Source: H17-190 sp034435615
GTDB lineage: Bacteria > Chloroflexota > Dehalococcoidia > SM23-28-2 > HRBIN24
Reading direction: 5' to 3'
Assembly: GCA_034435615.1 (NCBI GenBank)
Contig: DAOTWZ010000036.1
Span: 1-14,996 of the forward strand
DNA: 14,996 nt
Shown here: positions 1-5,409 of the stretch, piece after piece
Numbering within the stretch: the first letter of the stretch is position 1
How the letters are laid out: each line of letters opens with the position of its first letter
Made by a program: the position numbers and the translations under genes
The notes under the pieces: model-generated
What the model was told of the DNA's origin: nothing
What the model saw: the letters and a program-made list of their open reading frames with translations, nothing else
The model's database searches: none

Positions 1-285
1 GTGCTGGAGGCGGCGGTGGTGGGGCTGCCCCACCCCCACTGGCAGGAGCGGCCGGTGGCCGCCGTCGTCCCCCGGCCCGATGCCAAGGACAGCATCACGG
101 CCGAGGAGCTGCGCCAGTTCCTGGCGGAGCGGGTAGCCCGCTGGTGGCTCCCGGACGAATACGTCTTCCTGGAGGCCATCCCCAAGACCAGCGTCGGCAA
201 GTTCGACAAGAAGGTGCTGCGGGAGCAGTTGGCCTACATCGCCCAGCGCTGGGCCAGCTCTCCAGCGGAGCCCAGACGCTCCTGA
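1..285 (+). CDS. Acyl-CoA synthetase (AMP-forming), C-terminal part, 5' truncated
   Basis: The reading frame is open from the window edge and ends with TGA, so only the last 94 residues of a larger enzyme are visible. They match the mobile C-terminal domain of the acyl-adenylate-forming family (AMP-binding_C): a first strand reading EAAVVGLPHPHWQERPVA, then a helix starting EELRQFLAERVA, then the closing motif PKTSVGKFDKK. In this family the lysine of the 'GK' (here about visible residue 67) is needed for adenylate formation, and it is present. These enzymes activate a carboxylic acid with ATP and CoA in the cytoplasm. The motif style is closest to medium- or long-chain fatty-acyl-CoA synthetases, but the substrate cannot be read from this fragment. 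The GTG at position 1 is simply the first codon visible and not a believable start. The gene fits the CoA-ester theme of the window. Confidence 0.9.
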   Translation: MLEAAVVGLPHPHWQERPVAAVVPRPDAKDSITAEELRQFLAERVARWWLPDEYVFLEAIPKTSVGKFDKKVLREQLAYIAQRWASSPAEPRRS

Positions 286-306
286 GCTGACGCGAGAGCG
301 GCCAGC

Positions 307-338
307 GGCGAGGGGGGGCCCGGGCCCCCTCCCTCGCC
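307..338 (+). terminator. GC-rich hairpin after the acyl-CoA synthetase gene
   Basis: Positions 307-314 (GGCGAGGG) pair with 331-338 (CCCTCGCC), and 315-318 with 326-329. This gives a stem of 12 pairs with one bulged T (330) and a 7-nt loop. It lies 22 nt after the stop codon. There is no clear T-run, because the -35 box of the next gene follows at once, so this may be a weak or factor-assisted terminator. The hairpin is seen; its function is inferred. Confidence 0.5.
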
Positions 339-368
339 TTGACCCTGGTCGCTGTCCGTGCCTACACT
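339..368 (+). promoter_or_regulatory. Sigma-70-type promoter for the HpcH/CitE lyase gene
   Basis: TTGACC (339-344) and TACACT (363-368) are separated by 18 nt, giving 5/6 and 4/6 matches to the consensus boxes. Transcription would start near 375 and leave a leader of about 35 nt. The -35 box abuts the preceding hairpin, as expected where one unit ends and another begins. Confidence 0.55.
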
Positions 369-409
369 TGAGGCACTGGCCCATACAACATGTCGATACG
401 GAGGCCACC

Positions 410-1438
410 ATGTTCTACCTCGAGAAGCAGAACCGCGTCGTCATACCGCGCACCGAGCTGACCTATCCTGCCCACGACCTGCGCTTTCACCGCAACGCCG
501 CCGCCGCTCCGGTGGACCATGTCATGGCCGACTTCGAGGACGCCTGCCCCTACGAGTTCAAGGGGGAGGCCAGCCGCAAGGTCTGCGTAGAGGCCCTGAA
601 CACCATCGACTTCGGCAACAAGGTGGTGACGGTCCGCCCCAATAACATCCGCTCCCAGTACTTCCTGGGGGACCTCCAGGCGGTGATGCTGGGCGCCCCT
701 GACCGCTTCCACGGCATCATCTTGCCCAAGGTCTACGGGCCGGAGGACATCGTCTACGTATCCAAGCTGCTGGACAGCCTGGAGCAGGAGGGAGGCTGGA
801 CCACCACCGTCCAGATAGAGGCCCTCATCGAGACGCCCCAGGCGCTGGTGCGGGCGTACGAGATCGCCTCCGCCTCCCCTCGCATGGCGGGCCTCATCTT
901 CGGCATCGCCGATTTCGCTGCCACCATCGGCGCCCGCGAGTACATCGAGGAGCAGAACCGCTATTTCATGTACCCCAAACAGGCGGTGGTAGTGGCCGCC
1001 AAGGCGGCGGGCCTGCACGCCATAGACTGCGTCTACTTCAAGATCGTCCGCCGCGACACGCCGCCCGAGGAGGCGCGGGAGATACAGGAGGGGCTGCGAC
1101 GCAAGAACCTGGAGGCAGCCAACCTGGGCATGGATGGCTCCTGGGTGATCCACCCCTCCCAGGCGGAAATCGTCAACGAGTGCTACACGCCGGCCGACGA
1201 GGAGATAGACCTGGCGCGGCGGGCCATCGAGGCCTACTACAAGGCAGGCGGCGGCTCCATCATCAACCCCGAGACGGGCGAGTTCGACGATGACGCCACC
1301 ATCAAGGCGAAGTTGATGCTCCTGGCCAAGGCCGTCCAGGCGGGGAAGCTGGCCCAGGAGTACCTGGACGAGCTGGCGGCCAAGTCGGCCGAGGTGACGG
1401 GCTACAACATCCTGAAGGTGATGCGCCGCGTCGCCTAG
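410..1438 (+). CDS. HpcH/HpaI (CitE-like) CoA-ester lyase, malyl-CoA lyase-like
   Basis: This 342-residue protein belongs to the HpcH/HpaI/CitE (beta/alpha)8-barrel family, which makes or breaks C-C bonds in CoA esters such as malyl-, methylmalyl- or citramalyl-CoA, using Mg2+. Visible signatures are DFEDACP (41-47), the substrate-carboxylate arginine in TVRPNN (R76), PKV (106-108), the metal ligand glutamate in ALIETPQ (E141), the second metal ligand in FGIADFAAT (D168), and the late motif GMDGSWVIHPSQ. The acidic metal ligands and arginine are retained, so it should be active. The ATG at 410 is chosen because GGAGG (400-404) lies 5 nt upstream; a TTG at 368 in the same frame is part of the promoter. 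Length and C-terminal region resemble malyl-CoA lyases, but the glycine-rich TTGIGG-type insert I associate with those enzymes is absent, so the exact substrate is uncertain. It stands alone between a promoter and a terminator. Confidence 0.85.
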   Translation: MFYLEKQNRVVIPRTELTYPAHDLRFHRNAAAAPVDHVMADFEDACPYEFKGEASRKVCVEALNTIDFGNKVVTVRPNNIRSQYFLGDLQAVMLGAPDRFHGIILPKVYGPEDIVYVSKLLDSLEQEGGWTTTVQIEALIETPQALVRAYEIASASPRMAGLIFGIADFAATIGAREYIEEQNRYFMYPKQAVVVAAKAAGLHAIDCVYFKIVRRDTPPEEAREIQEGLRRKNLEAANLGMDGSWVIHPSQAEIVNECYTPADEEIDLARRAIEAYYKAGGGSIINPETGEFDDDATIKAKLMLLAKAVQAGKLAQEYLDELAAKSAEVTGYNILKVMRRVA

Positions 1439-1455
1439 GAGCGGAAGGCGTAGAG

Positions 1456-1492
1456 AAAAAGGGAGCGGGGGCTGCTGACCAGCGGCCCCCGC
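1456..1492. terminator. Hairpin terminator between convergent genes
   Basis: Positions 1465-1476 pair with 1481-1492 over 12 bp (one G-T pair) around the tetraloop GACC. On the minus strand the stem is followed after 4 nt by TTTTT (complement of 1456-1460), the layout of a rho-independent terminator for the zinc-ribbon gene. On the plus strand it can also stop the lyase transcript, though without a good T-run. Confidence 0.75.
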
Positions 1493-1520
1493 CTCTTCAG
1501 GCTACGGTATCCTTCCTGCC

Positions 1521-1859
1521 TCAGTCGCCGCCTAGGAACTCGAAGTCCAGGAGCTCCCGCAGGAAGCCCTTTTTCTTCTTCTTGGGCGGCCCGTACCGGT
1601 AGCCTCGCTCCTCCGGGCGGTAGTAGGCACCCTCGCCGCGCTCCCGCTCGTAGCGGTAGCGCTCACGGTCGGCCTCGTAGCGGTCGTCGTCGTCCCAGTC
1701 GCCCTCGTAGTAGGCCGTCTCCCGCTCGATGATCTTCTCCATCTCGCCCCTGTCCAGCCACACGCCGCGGCAACTGGGGCACCAGTCGAGGACGACGCCA
1801 CTCCTCCGCCCCACGCGGAGCTCGACATCGCATCTGGGGCAGCGCACTTCCTCTGTCAC
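1521..1859 (-). CDS. Zinc-ribbon (TFIIB-type) small protein with charged low-complexity tail
   Basis: This protein has 112 residues. The N-terminal 45 carry two cysteine pairs (C7/C10 and C27/C30) with the tail CPSCRGVWLDRGE, the hallmark of the zf-TFIIB small zinc-ribbon family found widely in bacteria, whose role is unknown. Residues about 49-90 are rich in Asp, Glu, Arg and Tyr and look disordered. A KKKKK run (93-97) and a hydrophobic end reading GFLRELLDFEF follow, and this modular layout is common in the family. The start is GTG, the first possible one after an in-frame TGA. A G-run touches it directly, so the spacing is poor and the start is only probable. It begins 37 nt after ccr on the same strand and is probably co-transcribed with it. 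Zinc binding is a fair inference; no function can be given. Confidence 0.8.
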   Translation of the reverse strand: MTEEVRCPRCDVELRVGRRSGVVLDWCPSCRGVWLDRGEMEKIIERETAYYEGDWDDDDRYEADRERYRYERERGEGAYYRPEERGYRYGPPKKKKKGFLRELLDFEFLGGD

Positions 1860-1896
1860 CCCCTGTCATGGCGGCCGCTGCCGCCGGCCTACGCCC

Positions 1897-3153
1897 TTAG
1901 GGTAGCTTCTTCAGCCCCGTTTGGGGAGCCCCCACCAGGGCCACCATGTTACCGGGCGGCTGCCGGTTCTCGTACATGAGCTGGTGGGCCAGGCCGATCT
2001 CCTCGAACTTGAAGACCGGGGTGGCCATGCAGGGGTCTATCTTCCCCTCTATGACCAGCTGGTTGAAGGCGTAGGACTGCTCGTCGTTGGCGAAGTGGGA
2101 GCCCTGGAGCCGCTTCTGGCGCATCCAGAGGTAGCGCAGGTCGACGACGGCGTTGTAGCCGGTGGTGCCTGCGCAGATGACCACCATGCCGCCGGTGTCG
2201 CAGACGAAGATGGAAGTGGGGATGGTGTCCTCGCCCGGGTGCTCGTAGACGATGCGGGGGTTGCGCCGGTCGCCCAGGACGTCCCAGATGGCCTTCCCGA
2301 AGGCCTTGGCCCCCTCTAGCCAGCGGTTGTAGGCCTCGCGGTCGGTCCAGTGGGGGAGCATGCCCCAGTGGTTGAAATGCTTGCGGTTGATGCACCCCTT
2401 GGCGCCCAGCTTCAGGCAGTACTCAACGCGGTCATCGCTGGAGGTGACAGCGATTGGTATGCCGCCGAAGGCCTTGGTGATCTGGATGCCCAGGGAGCCC
2501 AGGCCCCCAGCGGCGCCCCAGACCAGCACCACGTCCCCGGGCTGGACGGTGTGGGGTGGCCAGCCCATCAGCATGCGGTAGGCGGTGGCGCCCACCAGGG
2601 TGGGGGCGGCCGCCTCCTCCCAGGTCAGGTGGGGCGCCTTGGGCATGCACTGGTGGTCCTGCACCTTGCAGAACTGGGCGAAGCTCCCCCAGTTGGTCTC
2701 GTAGCCCCAGATGCGAGCGGAAGGGGCCAGGATAGGATCGCCACCAGCCTTGATGTAGGGATCCTCCGGGTCCCAGACGCCGCAGTGGATCACCACGTGG
2801 TCCCCCACCTTGACGTTCTTCACCTGGTCCCCCACGGCCCAGACCACGCCGGAGGCGTCGGAGCCGCCGATGTGGAAGTCGGACGGGTCGCCGTCCCGCT
2901 GCTGGATGCCGATGACGTCCACGGGGATGCCCAGGGCCGCCCAGACGTTGTTGTAGTTGATGCCGGCGGCCATGACGTAGACCAGGACTTCGTTGGGCTT
3001 CAGGTCGGCCGGCACGGGCACTCGCTCCACCTGGAACGCCTGCTTCGGCTCCCCGAAGCGCTCTCGCCGTATCAACTGGGCATACATGTACTTGGGGATA
3101 TAGCCCAGAGGCGGAGTCTCGCCGAGTTCATAGATATCTTTGGTGACTAACAT
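1897..3153 (-). CDS. ccr: Crotonyl-CoA carboxylase/reductase
   Basis: This 418-residue protein of the medium-chain dehydrogenase/reductase superfamily closely matches crotonyl-CoA carboxylase/reductase, which reductively carboxylates crotonyl-CoA to ethylmalonyl-CoA with NADPH and CO2. The N-terminal catalytic half contains AGINYNNVWAALG (63-75). The nucleotide-binding motif is WGAAGGLGSLG (212-222). The residues known in the family to hold CO2 are recognisable: the asparagine in the NYN motif (66-68), the glutamate in WGYETNWGSF (E152, with Tyr151 where some enzymes have Phe), and the histidine in QGSHFAND (H353). It should therefore carboxylate and not merely reduce. The ATG at 3153 is preferred over a frame-extending upstream start because AAAGGAGGT lies directly upstream; the extended frame would run through the promoter. 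It has its own promoter and a dyad in the leader. In the ethylmalonyl-CoA pathway it is the defining enzyme; it can also supply extender units for polyketides. Confidence 0.96.
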   Translation of the reverse strand: MLVTKDIYELGETPPLGYIPKYMYAQLIRRERFGEPKQAFQVERVPVPADLKPNEVLVYVMAAGINYNNVWAALGIPVDVIGIQQRDGDPSDFHIGGSDASGVVWAVGDQVKNVKVGDHVVIHCGVWDPEDPYIKAGGDPILAPSARIWGYETNWGSFAQFCKVQDHQCMPKAPHLTWEEAAAPTLVGATAYRMLMGWPPHTVQPGDVVLVWGAAGGLGSLGIQITKAFGGIPIAVTSSDDRVEYCLKLGAKGCINRKHFNHWGMLPHWTDREAYNRWLEGAKAFGKAIWDVLGDRRNPRIVYEHPGEDTIPTSIFVCDTGGMVVICAGTTGYNAVVDLRYLWMRQKRLQGSHFANDEQSYAFNQLVIEGKIDPCMATPVFKFEEIGLAHQLMYENRQPPGNMVALVGAPQTGLKKLP

Positions 3154-3165
3154 AGATACCTCCTT

Positions 3166-3184
3166 TAGCTCAGGTGTTGAGCTA
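3166..3184 (-). promoter_or_regulatory. Perfect 7-bp dyad in the ccr leader
   Basis: TAGCTCA and TGAGCTA form a perfect inverted repeat with a 5-nt spacer. It lies between the predicted transcription start (near 3192) and the Shine-Dalgarno sequence (3159-3163), touching the A-rich start of the latter. It could be an operator for a dimeric regulator, or an RNA hairpin limiting ribosome access. The symmetry is seen; the role is inferred. Confidence 0.5.
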
Positions 3185-3198
3185 TAGGATTTGCTCCC

Positions 3199-3228
3199 AG
3201 TATAAGGGCCGGAGGAACGCCTTGGCAA
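3199..3228 (-). promoter_or_regulatory. Sigma-70-type promoter for ccr
   Basis: On the minus strand, TTGCCA (3228-3223) and TATACT (3204-3199) are separated by 18 nt, each box matching the consensus at 5 of 6 positions. The predicted leader is about 39 nt. The promoter makes ccr transcription independent of the crotonase-like gene upstream. Confidence 0.72.
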
Positions 3229-3267
3229 GTGGTCAGTAAACTGGCGAGGAAAAATTGTGGAGGCCGC

Positions 3268-4014
3268 TTATGAGGACTGTCCGGTGATCCTGCGCGCCGC
3301 CTGCCCGAAGCGCTCCTGGTGCTCCTGCGAGCGCCGCAGGGCGCGGTTTATCTCCCCCTCCCTCGCCACCGCCGCCTGGTTCTGCAGGGCCAGCTCCATG
3401 ACCTCCTTGGAGGCGATGAGGGCCGGCAGGGACTGGGCGGCTATCTGTCTGGCCATGGCCAGCGTCTCCGCCTCCAGATCCTCCGGCGGCACCAGCCGGT
3501 TCACTAGGCCGATGCGCAGCGCCTCCTCCGCTCCCACCACACGAGCTGTGAAGATGAGCTCCTTGGCTGCCGCCAGCCCCACGATACGCGGTAGCTGCGA
3601 CGCCCCCACCACCAGCCCGTAGCTGGCCCCCGGGAAGCGGAAGCTGGCCTCCGTGCTGGCGATGCGGATGTCGCAGTTGATGGCCAGGATGGCCCCGCCA
3701 CCGAAGGCGTAGCCGTTGATGGCGGCGATGACCGGCTTGGGGAAGCGCAGCAGGCGCGCCGCCGCCTGTCCCGCCACCCCCTGAGCGGTGGGATCGGCCA
3801 GTATCTCCGCCATGTCGGCCCCGGCGCTGAAGGCGCGGCCGCCGTTGCCGGTGAGCACCACCACTACTACGGAGTCGTCCCCCTCCAGGGCGTCCAGCGC
3901 CTCCGTCAGCTCCAGCGCCATCCGCCGGTTGATGGCGTTATGGCGCTCCGGCCGGTTCAGACGCAGAAGGGCGATGGCGCCCTGCCTCTCCAGGATCAGC
4001 GTCTCGTAGTCCAT
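3268..4014 (-). CDS. Enoyl-CoA hydratase/isomerase-family (crotonase-fold) protein lacking both catalytic glutamates
   Basis: The 248 residues are full length for the crotonase superfamily. Present are the opening RLNRPERHNAINRRM, the first oxyanion-hole segment FSAGADM (62-68), and the second one INGYAFGGGAILAINCDIRIA (99-119). Aligning to E. coli FadB (Glu119 in GGGCE and Glu139 in LPE, 20 residues apart), the matching residues here are Ile109 and Gly129, also exactly 20 apart. Both general acid/base glutamates of hydratases are thus replaced, and the isomerase glutamate is missing too. CoA binding and enolate stabilisation should remain, so a different crotonase-fold reaction, such as decarboxylation, hydrolysis or C-C cleavage, is possible. 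The ATG at 4014 has a weak GGGAAAG sequence upstream. The gene sits between the thiolase and ccr genes, where a crotonase would be expected for the ethylmalonyl-CoA pathway, but a crotonyl-CoA hydratase role is doubtful. Confidence 0.85.
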   Translation of the reverse strand: MDYETLILERQGAIALLRLNRPERHNAINRRMALELTEALDALEGDDSVVVVVLTGNGGRAFSAGADMAEILADPTAQGVAGQAAARLLRFPKPVIAAINGYAFGGGAILAINCDIRIASTEASFRFPGASYGLVVGASQLPRIVGLAAAKELIFTARVVGAEEALRIGLVNRLVPPEDLEAETLAMARQIAAQSLPALIASKEVMELALQNQAAVAREGEINRALRRSQEHQERFGQAARRITGQSS

Positions 4015-4054
4015 GGAGCTTTCCCGTCCTGGCCTTCAGAGAGATTTTACAACC

Positions 4055-4088
4055 AGGCCGCCCCGAGAGGCCTTTCCCGGGGCGGCCT
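4055..4088 (-). terminator. Strong hairpin after the thiolase gene
   Basis: An 11-bp perfect stem pairs 4055-4065 with 4078-4088 around a 12-nt loop, 15 nt beyond the thiolase stop. Minus-strand sequence after the stem reads GGTTGTAAAATC, so the T-run is poor. It may end the thiolase transcript, or partly attenuate reading into the crotonase-like gene, which has no clear promoter of its own. Confidence 0.5.
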
Positions 4089-4103
4089 GTCCCGCTCCCG
4101 GCC

Positions 4104-5312
4104 TCACAGGCTCAGGATGTGGATGCTGCTGGCGGCGACATCGCCCTTGATCATGCCGCCGGCGTTCTCCGTCAGGCCGACGCGGGCGCCCTCCACCTGG
4201 CGCTCGCCGGCCTCGCCCCGTAGCTGCCAGAAGATCTCGCAGATCTGGGCGATGCCGGTGGCGCCTACGGGGTGTCCCTTGGAGATGAGGCCGCCGCTGG
4301 GGTTTACGGGCAGCCGGCCGCCCAGCTTGGTGTAGCCACTACGGAGCAGGCCGGGGGCCTCGCCGCGGGGGCAGAGGCCCAGCTCCTCGTAGATGATGAG
4401 CTCCGCCGGGGCGGCGGCGTCGTGCAATTCGATGACGTCCAGGTCTTCCGGGCCCAGACCGGCCATCTCATAGGCCCGGCGGGCTGCCCGCTCCGGGGCC
4501 GTCGGCTCGCCCGGGGCGTGGTCGGCCCCGGAGACGAGGACGGAGGCGCGCACGAAGACGGGTCGAGAGGTGAACTCGCGGGCGCGGCTGGCCGGCACCA
4601 GTATGGCGGCGGCCGCCCCATCGCCGATGGGCGAGCACATGGGCCGGGTGAGAGGCTCCGCCACCACGGGGGCGTTGAGGACGTCCTCCAGAGTGTAGAC
4701 CTCCCGGTACTGGGCCTTGGGGTTGAGGGAGCCGTGCCAGTGGTTCTTGACGGCGACGCGGGCGAAGTCCTCCTTGGTAGCGCCGTACTTCTCCATATAC
4801 TGACGGGCGAAGTTGGCGTAGAAGTCCATGAACATGGTCCGCTTCTCGCCCGCGCCCTCGCCGGGCACCATGGCGGCGCTGTCGTCAGCCCCCTTCTTCT
4901 GGAATTTCTCCATGTCTACCGCCGTGCCGATGGCGCGGAAGGAGAGTCGCTTGTCCTCGTGGTAGAGCTTCTCCATCCCCAGGGCCAGCGCCACGTCGTA
5001 GAGACCGGAGGCGACATACATCCAGGCCAGATGGAAGGCGGTGGAGGAGCTGGCGCAGGCGTTCTCGGCGTTGACCACCGGGATGCCGCCGATGCCCAGG
5101 TCACGCAGGACCACCTGACCGCGGATCATCTCCTGCCCGGTGATGAGGCCAGCGACGGCATTCCCCACCACCGCCACCTCGACGCGGGACCTGTCCAGAC
5201 CCGCCGATTGCAGCGCCTCCGTCACCGCCTCCCGGGCCAGGTCTTTGAGCCCCCTGTCCAGGAACTTGCCGAACTTGGTCATCCCCACGCCGATGACGGC
5301 CACGTCACGCAT
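4104..5312 (-). CDS. Thiolase-family protein (SCP-x / archaeal acetyl-CoA acetyltransferase type)
   Basis: This 402-residue protein of the thiolase superfamily opens with RDVAVIGVGMTKFGKF, typical of the SCP-x-like and archaeal-type branch (COG0183). The nucleophile is Cys86 in NAENACASSST. The HD motif of this branch is ELHDAAAPAE (H297), and the GHP histidine is in SKGHPVGATG (H347). The second catalytic cysteine of classical thiolases, normally in a CxGGG motif near the end, is absent (the segment reads TENAGGMIKG), as is usual in this branch. The enzyme may cleave or form 3-oxoacyl-CoA, but other acyl transfers are possible. Members of this branch often pair with a DUF35 OB-fold partner gene, and none lies in this window. 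The ATG at 5312 has GGAGG 9 nt upstream; a GTG two codons earlier is too close to that site. It has its own extended -10 promoter. Confidence 0.9.
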   Translation of the reverse strand: MRDVAVIGVGMTKFGKFLDRGLKDLAREAVTEALQSAGLDRSRVEVAVVGNAVAGLITGQEMIRGQVVLRDLGIGGIPVVNAENACASSSTAFHLAWMYVASGLYDVALALGMEKLYHEDKRLSFRAIGTAVDMEKFQKKGADDSAAMVPGEGAGEKRTMFMDFYANFARQYMEKYGATKEDFARVAVKNHWHGSLNPKAQYREVYTLEDVLNAPVVAEPLTRPMCSPIGDGAAAAILVPASRAREFTSRPVFVRASVLVSGADHAPGEPTAPERAARRAYEMAGLGPEDLDVIELHDAAAPAELIIYEELGLCPRGEAPGLLRSGYTKLGGRLPVNPSGGLISKGHPVGATGIAQICEIFWQLRGEAGERQVEGARVGLTENAGGMIKGDVAASSIHILSL

Positions 5313-5359
5313 GCGCACTGCCCTCCTTATACCTCGGCGAACGGCCGGAACCTGGCCAG

Positions 5360-5368
5360 AGTATACCA
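5360..5368 (-). promoter_or_regulatory. Extended -10 promoter for the thiolase gene
   Basis: The minus strand reads TGG-TATACT (5368-5360), an extended -10 element with a 5/6 core. No good -35 box is found 16-19 nt upstream, as is common for extended -10 promoters. The predicted leader is about 40 nt. Confidence 0.5.
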
Positions 5369-5409
5369 CAAAGGGGAGGCCGCTTCCGCGGGCCCAGGCG
5401 AGGCGCCGG

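Noticed and set aside
3154..3228. Longer N-terminus for ccr (25 more residues)
   Set aside because: It would start in the -35 box and read through the promoter and the Shine-Dalgarno site; the ATG at 3153 has an excellent ribosome site.
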